Shown one piece after another: positions 18,597-29,400 of a DNA stretch of 64,000 nucleotides. The notes under the pieces are model-generated. The model was not told the origin of the DNA, ran no database searches, and saw only the letters and a program-made list of their open reading frames with translations. Every line of letters starts with the position of its first letter. Position 1 is the stretch's first letter. Both the position numbers and the translations under genes were made by a program. Source of the DNA: Certhia americana (Eukaryota > Chordata > Aves > Passeriformes > Certhiidae); the NCBI GenBank assembly GCA_018697195.1, contig CM031870.1, positions 12,673,534 through 12,737,533 on the forward strand. The letters run 5' to 3'.

Positions 18597-19518
18597 GTAT
18601 GTATCCAGACCCCAGAGGTCCTCAAATGCCTCATGTTGGTATAGAATCATTAAGAGCCCCCCATAAAAAAAAGTTAAATTTCTTTTATGATTCAGATGTT
18701 CCCAGTGTTTGTTTTCCAGTAACCACCCTGTGCTTCCACCAAACCCTGTCACCCAGGAAGCAAAATGCCCTATTTCCACATACCCATTTAGCTCTCCAGA
18801 TCTCATGACAAACCTGGGCCAGGTCATGAACCTCAGCTCCTCCAGCAGGGCACAGTTTTCAGGTGCCTCCTTTCCTTCCAAACGAGGCAGCACAGCTTTC
18901 CCTTGTAGCAGCAGAGAGGAGCTCTGCTGTCCCTGCGAGCTCTGCTGTCCCCCAGAGCAGAGCAGGGGATGGTGCTCAGCGACATGGCCGGGATGTCCCT
19001 CCCAAATCTCCAACCCCAAGCAAGCTGGGCTGATCCCACTTCTCCGAGCCTCTGAACTCCAGCCTGTCTCTGCCACTTCTTTCCTTGGCAGGAGATTTGT
19101 AACCACACGGGAATTCCAAGCCATGGAGAAAGAGCTAGAGGATGTAAAGGAAGACCTGAAATGCCTGAAGTGGAAGGTGAGACACATCGGGGAGACGGTG
19201 CAGCCCCTGGCCGAGGACAGCAAGAGGTACAATGGCTACACCCTGATGGAGCTCAAGGCCATGGTGCAGTTTGAGGATGACCCTTACAAGGCTGCCCACA
19301 AGATCCTCACTGCCCTCTTCAGTGATGTCTACTGGCCACAGCACCCAGCCACTGAGCAGGCCTGCAACTCCCGCTCCCTGCCCAAACCCAAAATAGACCC
19401 AGAGCTGTACATGGTCTACTGTGACATTCTGAAAAGCATATTCCCTGGAATTAGCAGCCAGACCTTGAGGGAAGAGACACAACACATGCAGAACAGCACC
19501 CAGAAAGCAGTGCAGTAA
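17991..19518 (+). CDS. BEN-like-domain protein, last two coding exons (upstream exons not identified)
   Basis: Two exons, 17991-18596 and 19092-19518, join in frame across an Arg codon and give 344 residues to a TAA stop. Exon 1 encodes a Ser/Thr/Pro-rich, probably disordered region. Exon 2 begins with a charged heptad-like coiled coil (REFQAMEKELEDVKEDLKCL) and continues into about 75 residues resembling a BEN domain: AAHKILTALFSDVYW, a Lys-rich stretch, then KIDPELYMVYCDILKSIFP. BEN domains bind DNA or proteins in chromatin regulators (family knowledge). I cannot assign the paralogue. The incoming phase (one base completing a codon) is compatible with the last visible GSG1L exon, so a readthrough transcript is possible. 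An independent gene with exons I missed is equally possible. Confidence 0.6.
18597..19091 (+). other. Intron of the BEN-like gene
   Basis: A 495-bp intron from GTATGT to TTCCTTGGCAG. The reading frame of the downstream exon stays open for most of its length. A retained-intron reading is therefore possible downstream of 18709, though the frame from exon 1 stops at 18666. Confidence 0.55.
19092..19518 (+). CDS. Last exon of the BEN-like gene: coiled coil and BEN-like domain, stop codon
   Basis: 142 full codons including TAA at 19516-19518. The first 45 or so residues are amphipathic and charged, predicted coiled coil. The rest has the hydrophobic spacing of a BEN domain (ILTALFS, KIDPELYMV, ILKSIFP). 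A short polar tail with Gln and Thr follows (EETQHMQNSTQKAVQ). GC-rich third codon positions and unbroken composition support coding function. Confidence 0.65.
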
Positions 19519-19895
19519 CACCAGAGCCCACAGGTGTTGTGCAAAGTGCGAGGTCTGCAGTGACTTTAGAGGACTGGACTGTGGTAGGTGGGTTGAGTCT
19601 GTCCCTTTTAGGTATGGATTGTCTGTGAAGCTGTTGGTGAGCTCTGAGCCCTCATGCCACTTGCCCAGTGACACAGAGTGGGAGGGCATCCTGTGCTCTT
19701 CCCACATTTTAGAAAACAATTGCTCCTTTGGTGTCTCTTTCAATCTATGGACGTTTCCTCGTTTCCAGCAACTACAAATGCTGACAAAAGAATCCCACGA
19801 AGGCACTGTACGTCCAAGCAAGGGCCTTCTCCTAGCCCCAAACAGACCAACCAACCAGCATCTGGGTAGTTTCTATTTTCTAGAGTGTATCATTC

Positions 19896-19901
19896 ATTAA
19901 A
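19896..19901 (+). terminator. Candidate poly(A) signal ATTAAA for the BEN-like gene
   Basis: The first canonical-variant hexamer I noticed downstream of the TAA, 378 nt after it. This implies a 3' UTR of about 400 nt. No transcript evidence. Confidence 0.45.
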
Positions 19902-21924
19902 TGACATTACTTGTTAGAAAATCCTGCCTGTTCTTTCTTATTTATTTGTCTAAAAATGCTTTGCACATCAAATCAATCAGCATCATAACTTGAATACACA
20001 CTGGAATGAGACCTGGGAATTTCAAACCTTCCTCTGCCCAACTGAATCCTTGGTTTCAGGGGCACAAACCTAGGGCACAGTGGTGAGCAGCTCTGATGAG
20101 CCCAGCCAGGTCCCCTTTCAGGTAACGGGGGCCATGGTACAAAACTCTGTCACATGCTCCTAAGCCAGCAGTGAGACAGGGAAAGGTCTGTGACCTCCAG
20201 CTCTCCCAGTCTGTGGTGACTGGGCTGACTGACCAGCTCAGATGTGTTAACCCAGCTGAAAGGTTGTGGCCCCTGGCAAGGGTCCCTCAAGGTGAGCACT
20301 GCTATGGAGCTTGTCCCAAGGGAAGGAAGCTGCTGCTCATGGACACACAGGAAAATGGCCCTGGAGCTCCTTCCTCCCCATCTGGGAATCTGCAGCATGG
20401 ATGGACAGTTTGACCCCCAGGTTCTGCCCACAGGCCTGGCCTTGCAGCCTGCTCTGTAAAGGTGGAAGGGGAGGGCTGGAGAGATGTCCTTGTGCTACAT
20501 TGCTCAGTGTCACTGGTTCACACAGTCCCTCTGAGAGTCAGTGACACTTCTTAGAAATAGTCACTTCCCTGGTCTCAGTGTGACAAACACAACAAATCCC
20601 AGAACACATCCATCCTGCTGCTCCTGCAGGCCCTGAGGAAGGCAAGAGGTAACCTGAGAGTTCAGCTCCCCTTCGCCTCTGCTGGGCTATATTCCACTTC
20701 TAAAACCTATTCCAAAAATAACAGGGAGGACAAAAAACCACAATTACAAAAACATTGAAAGCAGATCATTCCCAGTGCCACCACATATCCAGACACCTTG
20801 GGGGATGGGAGGGGGCCATAGCCACACTCTGAACCTGCTGGGCACATCTCCACACGGACACTGACTTTAGTGGCAGAGCTCCCACCTGCCTTTCAGCAGG
20901 ATGGTCTCTGTTGCACTCACAAAGACATTGGTTTAAGCACCCAGTTTTTAGCAATTTCACTTCCAAGCTCTTGTGCAAACACAGACACAGCACTGCCCAC
21001 ACCGCCCCTCTGTGCCACACTGCAGCCAAGATCCACAGCCACAGCTGGCTCCAGAGACCTCCAGGAATAACAGGGTTGTGCACAGTGTGTGCCCTTGCGA
21101 CAGCGACAGCACCCAGGACTGGGAAAAGCCAGCTCCCTCCACAGGTGGGCACAGGGGTGTGTAGGATGATCGGAGTCACTGGAGAAGCAGTGTCCCCTCA
21201 GAACAAATCCCCCAGGGTGGACCATCACAAATCCAATGGAAGGCTCTGTACACTGTGGAAGGGGTGTCTGACTCACACAAACACTTCCTGCATCTTATTC
21301 TGCTTTCATGGCTCTTTCCTGTAGGAAAACCTGCCCCTTTGGATGTCATGGGTGGGACTAGGCTGATCCTCCTCCCACAGAACACACACAGGCACTGCTC
21401 CACACTCATTTTTTCATGAAGACCAGACCCCCAGCTCTCTCTGAGGTCTCTCTTTGGAGCTTTCCATAACCTCCAGTGGACACTGAATTGACAAAAACAC
21501 ATTAAGCAATATCAGTCTTTATATGTTGCATTGCCTGCCCTCCTGGCCTGTAAAATCTTCATTGATTTGTTCCTGTGAGAACCGGTTCTGTGGTTTCTCA
21601 TGTTCATGAAGCCAGACAACGTGCTCAGATTTTCTCTTTTAGCCTCATTCTCCTCATGCCTCAAATGCAGCAGAAGTCCATGAATTATTTTTATTAGCCT
21701 TACATCATCAGGGCTGGTTCTGTCAAATAGTGTCAGTTCTGGGTTCCTTTCAGGTTTCAGTTCGTTTTTCTACAGGGTCAGTTGTGCTGTGAATCACCTC
21801 CACCCACTCTGGAGATGTGCATCAGGTCTTTTAAAATGATAGTCTTCGCTTTTAGCTAATCCAGTGGAATTTCCAGGAAATTTGCATCCAGCTGGAGCAG
21901 GTCAGTCTTGTCAGAGCTTCCATA

Positions 21925-21925
<1 letters not shown>

Positions 21926-22003
<78 letters not shown>
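21926..22003. repeat. (ATT)26 microsatellite
   Basis: 78 bases of perfect ATT repeats without interruption. The perfection suggests a young, probably length-variable locus. It creates artificial poly-Ile and poly-Asn frames. Confidence 0.97.
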
Positions 22004-23377
22004 TATCTGTACCTTCTGAGCCCTAGAGTCTGTCCCAGAGCTTTGCCAGCCACAGCAGCCCCAGTGCTCAGCTGCAAGGGAAGGGAAGAAAACAGCAGGA
22101 CAAACCCACTCCACCTGTCCTTTACAGACTCCTTAATTTTTCCTTTCCCTCTGCTGCATTTATACCTTGAAGGCATCTCTGCTCTGTGAAGATGTCTCAG
22201 TCTTCAGTTACTGCATTATCTTTGTGACCATTTCCTTGCACTTGAAGCACCTTCCCTGATTTCCATACAGGTAGAAAAAGCCACTGATTTTCTACTCATT
22301 TTCCTCTTGTTGATGTGCATTACCAAGACCTTTCATCCTTCCCCAAGTCTCAGCTTTCCGTGCTGCTTTGCTGGGGAGAGAAGCACAGCTGTCTGCCCAC
22401 AATCCCAGAGTTTTTCTGTGTCCAGTCTATTTTTTCTGTATTCACCCACTCCTAACACAACAGGAGGGCGAGGGCTGGCCGCCCACACCTGCAGGAAGAG
22501 CCCTTCCCCCTGCAGAGCACAGAACTGAGTCAGCACAACCAAACTAAGACAGCAGTGTCTTAAACATACAGGCCTGAAAGCAATTTTTTTTGGCGTTGAT
22601 TTTTAACATCCTGTGCTTGCCAGAATGTGCCCTGTTACAAGCTTGCTCTGTTTTAAGGCTCTAGGTCTTGCTGCCTGGTATTCAGACAGAAAAGCAATTA
22701 CACAGCCCCATTACTGTGACAGTTAAAGAGATTCAGCCATTGTTCTTCTTGGACAATTCACACTGATTCCAACCCCTCCTGCATGGCCCCTTAGCATAAA
22801 TAAGCCTTCTCTCCAAAATGTTATCACCTCCACTTGTATGAGGAGACAGGCAGGGCAGGCAATCAGACACACAGTGAAAAATTAGCCTTTAAATCCATGT
22901 TGCATTCTGTCTACTCTTCATTAAACTATTTTTTTTTCCCTTGAACACATATTCTCAAGCTCGAAGACCCGATACCCGACCAAATTACTTTCTTTCCTTT
23001 TCTCTCTTAAATACAGGCATTACATTTGCTATTTTCCAGCCATGCCCGGATTGAGAGTCATTAGTATCACACTCATTCAAAGGACATGCTGGCTGCTAGG
23101 CATTCATCCTGCCTGTATCCTGAGGGCCTCAGAGCCATGGCACAGGCTGCCTCCCCTCATGTCATCTCCCAGAGCAGATGTCTGGTCAGAAGTGTGAGGA
23201 CAACAATACTTTTTCCAGCCTCAGGCAATCTGTAGTTTGCACTGATTGATTGCATTAAATAAGCAACCTATTAATATCCCTCCTGCTGTGGCTCGATGGG
23301 CTCTTGTTGGCAGAACAGATTCCACAGCAGATAAGTTGTGTTAAACAGAGGGTCCTGATGCATACTGCTCATGAATT

Positions 23378-23450
23378 CACAGAATCATTTCAGCTGGAAA
23401 GAGCCTCTCGAGGTCAGCTTGTCCAACCCCTCTGATCAGACAGCATTCCA
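23378..23450 (-). mobile_element. CR1 LINE 3'-terminal fragment
   Basis: TCACAGAATCATTTCAGCTG, followed by GAAAGAGCCTC and GTCCAACCCCTCTGATCA, is the reverse complement of the CR1 3' end. It is short and in - orientation. Confidence 0.65.
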
Positions 23451-25056
23451 GTAAAAAAACCTGAATAATAAACTCTGTGCTGCAAAAACGAAACCATTGC
23501 AATAAAAACAAACTTCTAACATTGAAAACAACAATAATAACAACAACTTTTTAAAAAGAATAAAAAAACCTTCATTTACATCTGTGTCAGTGGATAAAAA
23601 AGATAAATGGCAAACTTTTTCTAGCACTGGTCTGGAGGGCTCTTTGCTGTGGTTATATCTACATGCATCACCAATTCATTTGTCAGCCTTCTCATTAATA
23701 TCTCTAATGCATAATTGCAGTCGAAGTCATTCACTGAACCTTGTATTTTATGACCTCAAGGGTTACCCCTTCGTACTGTTAATAATAATATCCCTGCATA
23801 ATGCAAATGCTTTATGCAAAACAAGTCCACCAGCTCTTCTGCTTTATGACTTAAAATACAGCACAGCAAGTTTTAAGCAACTGTCTGCATCTTTATATCA
23901 ATTACGGGCATCATCTGTGCTGAATTGCGAGTCACAAGGGTTTGGGCAGTGCCATTAATTACCAATAATGCCTTCTCCATTAGTCCTGAATGTCTGCTCC
24001 TCATGATGTGTTCTATATACATTTATATACCCAATGCCTCTGGCACACTCCATTTCAGCCTGACTTCAGCAATTTTCACAATAAACCGACAATCTTTGTT
24101 TTCCAAGGTGAAAGTGCCTCCCGAGACCCTTTTCCATTTCTCCTATCCATCCGTTTCTGTAAGTGGTTACTTTTCCACTCTGAGCTGGAGCCCTCCCCCA
24201 TGGAACTCTGCCCTCCTCCGAGTCTGACAGGGAAACAAGTGCCCTATAAATCATCTCTGGACACTTATTCCCAACCCACAGGCAGGTGATAGAAGTGCAG
24301 ATGTCCTGAGGGCATTAATGCTGCTCCCCTGGGAACAAGAGTGACACTGGGGTGTCCCAAAGGGCTTCACATGAACACCAAGGACAGTTCACTGATCCTC
24401 CCAAGCACTGCCCTGAGAAATGCAGATCATAGCTTCTTGCCCATTTATTATGAAGAGTAAATTATCTGAGTGGCCCAAAGAGAGTGCTTAAAATACACAT
24501 CAATGTCTTGCTGGGTCAGTGGGTTTTTGATCAGATCTCCTATTTTGTGTTAATATTCAGGTACGTTACTATCCCAGAGGGATGAATAATAGTGGCTATT
24601 TAATTTCTCTGACAATATTAAACATAATGAAAAGTCATACTATCATCCCACATCCTTCCCCATGAATTCTGGCCACAGACAGATCTCCTGTTGGTAATGG
24701 AAATGTCACTTTGATTCATCTGTTCACCAACGAATCCTTACCAAACAATTTCCAGTATATAGCAAGCCGTCCCAAAACATTCCTTTGGAAACAAGCCAGA
24801 ACTGACATTCACTGTAAATTAGTTTTTTACCACTGTTTAGGCTCAGACCATTTCAGGTAGCTTTGCTACTCACTCTATTCTTAGCAGTGTCTCCAGCATA
24901 CCAGGAAAGAGGCGGATCATAAGATTTCTGCTAATCTGCAAATCTGAAATTATAGTTGAGAGACGGAATTTATTATTACACAGCTCAGTGACAACAACAG
25001 AGATGACCTTTCTGCAATGCCAGAAGTCTTACCCATGCTGATCTGTGCCTATAATC

Positions 25057-25080
25057 GGGGGGGGGGGGGGGGGGGGGGGG
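25057..25080. repeat. G24 homopolymer run
   Basis: Twenty-four consecutive G, then C and GGG. It could form stacked G-quadruplex structure and is a common place for sequencing or assembly error. Confidence 0.97.
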
Positions 25081-25104
25081 CGGGTGGCAGGAAGGACAGG
25101 TTAT

Positions 25105-25225
25105 TATGTGTCAAAGGAAAAACCTTTTCCTAATTAGGACAGTTAAGTATTAAAACAGATTGCCCAGAGAGGCTGTGCATCCTCCATCCCTAGAAGTTTT
25201 CCAGCTTGAAGCTCTGTGTAACCCG
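25105..25225 (+). mobile_element. CR1 LINE fragment
   Basis: CAGATTGCCCAGAGAGGCTG, then CATCCTCCATCCCTAGAAG and a diverged continuation, match the avian CR1 3' region in + orientation. Both ends are missing. Confidence 0.6.
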
Positions 25226-28200
25226 ATCTGACTTCTGTAAGGTTAAAAAAACGAGGTGTGTAATTGCAGAAAGCAGCCAGGAAAACCTTTGATGAATGGG
25301 AGCACAGAGCCAGGAATAATGAGAGGTAGGAACAGCCCCACTGGGATGTTACAGGGCTGAGCCCCACCGTGTCCCAGCTCCCTGTGCTGGCCAGAGCATT
25401 CTCCTGCTGTGCTGGGACTCCCAAGGCCCACGGCCCTTTCTGATGAGACATAAAAGCTTTTTCTTGCTCAAGATGAAAGTCCTTTCCCCAGCTTTTTTCA
25501 CATAGAAACCTCTGTTCTGGCAGCCACCTCACGCTGCCAGGCAGAAGAGAGTTCTCAGTGAAAGAGATAAAAGGGCTCAGCTGTCCTGGCTCGTATTTAC
25601 CACAGGAACCTTCTCTTCCCCCAGCACAATGGTCCCCTTGGGTGAGGAGTCATTTCCCTCAGAAACCTTCCCAGCCACAGCAGCTTCCTCTGTGTTCCCT
25701 TCCCTGCTGCTGACCACGCTTGCTCTGCATCCCAGCCTTGGCCTCACATCTGCTTCAGCTGCAGCTGCCCTGGAGACAGTCTGGAGACCAGTACAGGGAT
25801 AGAGTCTGGAGACCAGTTCAGTCCATAATTCTGAGCTGGGCTCACACTCTCAGGAGGCAGCAGCTGAGTACCAGTCTCTTCCTGGCCCTTTTGATGATTC
25901 TGAGGTGCAGTGTCCAGACACAAACTTCCCCTTCCACTGCTCCCACCCCAGGCTCCTCCAGGGACACAAGACTTTCAGGATGCAAATGCTCTTTTGCTGA
26001 GAAGAAGACTTGGCTGTTTCTAAGTTTTTTTAGCATTCCCTGACATTCACCTCCACATGCTTAGCCCAGCACATTGTTCTGTCAAAAACTACTGTGAAGC
26101 TCCTTTCCAAATAGATTCAGAGAAGCTGGGGAAAGCAAGCAATGGAGCTCTGAAACAACAAATTCCATGATCCCAACCAGCACTGCTGCATCTCACTTCC
26201 TACATTTTTCAGGGCAGCATTTTCCCTGAGGAACAAGGCTGTTCCTATCCCCTCACTCTGGTTTTATCCTCCTCATGCTCCACTCCATGTACCTCCTGCA
26301 CAAGCAGGACCTTACCTCAGGTGCCACATTGCTGCCAGTAAAAACCTGTAATTCTTTAATGTACTGTTTCCCTCCATCATTCTTTTGGATATTTTATTTT
26401 ACAGTTGGGTGTGAGACCTGCCTGCTTTCGTAACTGAGGAGTTATGAATGCTCTGGTCTGGTTGACAAGGTGATGATCAGTCACAGGCTGCCACAATGAT
26501 CTTGGACATCTTTTCCATCCCAAATGCTTCTGTGATATCTTAGAGGGAAGAGTTGAGCATGAGCTAATTCTACCTGTCTGATACATTTCCTTGGATTTAT
26601 AGCTCCCCAAAATGCCCATCTTTTTTCCACAAACTGCAAAAAGTCTGTGCACGCTGGCATTTTTGGAAGTCCCATGAGTGATAGGACAGAGACCAACACT
26701 AATAGTTTGTGAGTCAAGTTGATTTCAGTTATACCCAAAGAGACCTTGAGTGAGCTGAAAGCTAAAGGCAGGCTCTCACTGTGGCCTCACTGCATAATTG
26801 AGACTTTCCAGAAATAACCAGGACACCTGGGGAAGGCAGCTCACAGGTCATGTGGTTTTCCTCTCCTAATTAGAGCCAAAGCAGTGAGCCATAGGTGAGG
26901 TTCATGGGGTGCTGGAAGCAATATTCCAGGCTGGGAAACTCCTACCCAGCTGCTCACTGGGATGGCCACTCCTCTCCTTCAGCCAGCAGCTCAGGAAGGG
27001 AACACCAAAGAGCTGTCAGAGAAGCTGTACAGCCTGATTTCACCCTTCTCCAGTAATTTCTAGGTCAGTAAGAAGAAAGTTACCAATTGCAAATGTTTCC
27101 TTTTGGGCCCAGATCTTAACACTGCAGCACTTCAAAGGGTCCTGAGCCAGGGTGAAGGGAACTGATGCTGTCAGACAATGGTGGAAAATTGATCTCTTCA
27201 CAGCAAGATTTAGAGGCCAGTTGGACAAGAAATTACTCTAGCTGGGCACTCGGTCCCCATCTCTCAGCTCTTCCTGCAGCTTGGAGATTCACTCTATAAT
27301 TGCTTTCTTAGTCCACATTTTATCCTCAGCTGACAGAATTCCATTAGGGTGATACAAGCTGTGTGATAAAGGGATGTTTGTGTCTCCCATGGGCTGTAAG
27401 TCATTTCTCAGCAAACAAGAAAATAGTCACAGAAATGGGCAAAGAGGCCACTGAGCCAGGAAGTCCCTTCCTGTGCTCTGACCAGCAGGGCCTCAGCCCA
27501 CAGAGGGAAGCAAACACCCACCCAAGGTGTCACACTGCTGGCTCTCTGCTCTTCAGAGGAGACACATTCAAAAGGAACAGTTCTCCTGAAGCATTTCTGG
27601 ACACACAACAGCCCAGCAAGCACACAGCACTGCCATCCCCAAAAACAGGGACCCCACACAAACAGGAGCCAGTGACTGTGACACAGGAGTGGGTGACACC
27701 CCAGATCAGAAAGCAAGTGCCCTTCACATGGAAAACATAAGAAATGAAACCAATCCTGCAACCCATCTGAGCGCGTATGTCTGGGGAGTATAATGGGTTG
27801 ATCACATCAGCAAGGCAGAACAGAGACTCTGAGCAGCACTTTCAGAATGGTTTTGGCAGACAAACTGACTTTCTAAGCATGATGATGCAGCTAGAAGATA
27901 GTCATGAGGGAAAAATAGCTAAAAGGGAACCCAGGCAGGGGTCTCCAATGCTGCAGGGTGCACAGTTTCAGTACCTGCAGTAAATGGTGAAGGACAAAGG
28001 TGAAGCCATCACCACGTGGTGTCTGTTGGAGTTTCCATTTCTTGAAGAATCTTGGAAGAAATTTGGCTACTTCAGTGACTTACCAGAAGCGCAGCTCCTG
28101 CTGGAGCTCAGTCTCCTGGATCAGCAGCCCCAGAACACGGAGGGCAGCCCAAGGCACCCTACACAAGGCTTGGATCCCTGCCACTGGCTTATTTCCAGGA

Positions 28201-29147
28201 TGGTGTGGAGCTGCATCCAGCAGTGAGGACAACAGAGCAGGAGGGAACAGGGAATGCTTCTCATACCAATCAATCAAAGGAAACCTGACTTCATCCTCTG
28301 CATGTGGCAGAACCCAGATGTCAATACAGCCCTTCATGTTTGCTCCTACCTGAGTTCTGCTGGGAAGTGAGCACTTCCTGGAAACTTCAGAAAGCTTAAA
28401 GACTCCCCATTCAACCTCCTTCATGCACTGCTCTCCCCCTCCCAGCCACACTGGCAGCAGCTCCTGTCTCTGGCCATTGCAGGGTGTTCCAAGACCTCCA
28501 TCCATCCCACAGCACCCATTCCCTCATGGGCACTCTCAGTGCCACCAGCCCAGCACACATCCCTGACATGGTAGGGCTACCATCACCAGGGGAATGACAC
28601 AGCAGGGACATGGGACATGGGCAGCAGGAGCAGGAGAATTTACGGAGAACAGCACCACCTGAGCAGGATGCTGTAGTGCAATTCATGTGCCAGTCCAGCC
28701 TAAGCCACGAGCAGGGCTCGGTTTAATTCAGCTGCTGGATGTAGCTCCTATGGGTTCGTGGATGAGTGTCCTGACTCAGGAATACACAAGTTTCCATGTC
28801 TTCTGTGCTGCCCCTTACACCCTGCATACTACTTGCTCCCTTATCCATGTTGTTTAAATGCTCCTGGATTAAAGCACAAAAAGGAAGAAATTGAAAAGTT
28901 GCAGGCATTTCTGATTACACTGTGAAGACTGACAAAAATATCTTTTTCTAGATCAAAAAGTAGGCAGCCTGGCATGTACTTCCTCACAGATTACTTCTTT
29001 ATCCTCTGCCCTTCTCAGTGTCACTGTGGGACAAATTAATTTCTTTTATCTTGATCCAAGCCCTTTAAATCCAACCATGACAGGTAAAGGTGAGCAACTA
29101 TGGCACAAAGGTCTTTGCAGGGCCCAGATATTGCAACTGGGTGAAAC

Positions 29148-29400
29148 TTTATTAATTTACATATAAATCTTCAGCAAGAATTCCTATGAATCCTTCCTTT
29201 TCCTTTGCTGTGCTTTTGACAAAGTCAAATGATGTTACTGGGCACATCCTTGCTGAATTACTCCTGCTGAAACTGTGCCTGACAATGACTCGAGAGCTCC
29301 GTGGGGATTTTCTTGATTGCATGTTTACTCTTCCTCTTGTCCCTCCTGTAAATGCCAGTCTGACATGAATGTACTTGTGAGAAGTTAGCAAAAACAAAAA
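29148..29400 (-). other. Unidentified - strand open frame ending at an AATAAA signal
   Basis: An open frame runs from 29397 to a TAA immediately overlapping AATAAA (29153-29148). Its last residues (FDFVKSTAKEKEGFIGILAE) look protein-like. A second frame over the same bases is Lys/Arg-rich (RRDKRKSKHAIKKIPTELSS). That suggests a frameshifted remnant of a basic protein, possibly a processed pseudogene. I do not recognise the family. The AATAAA could instead be a distal poly(A) signal of KATNIP, whose stop lies 2.8 kb upstream on the same strand. Confidence 0.3.

Larger units (their letters stand above)
19902..29147. other. Intergenic or intronic stretch without a recognised gene
   Basis: I found no conserved coding exon on either strand. 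It holds the (ATT)26 array, a CR1 3' terminus at 23378-23450, the G24 run with a CR1 fragment directly after it, and an AT-rich non-repetitive stretch at about 23.6-24.0 kb with two octamer-like ATGCAAA motifs. The missing GSG1L tail exon would be expected here or in 6-18 kb but was not seen. Confidence 0.6.

Noticed and set aside
18580..18666. HERY...RSS...CW in the extension of the BEN-like exon, resembling scattered residues of the GSG1L tail
   Set aside because: Spacing is wrong and the match runs across the GTATGT donor; most likely coincidence.
21908..22189. Poly-Ile and poly-Asn proteins
   Set aside because: Translation of the (ATT)26 microsatellite.
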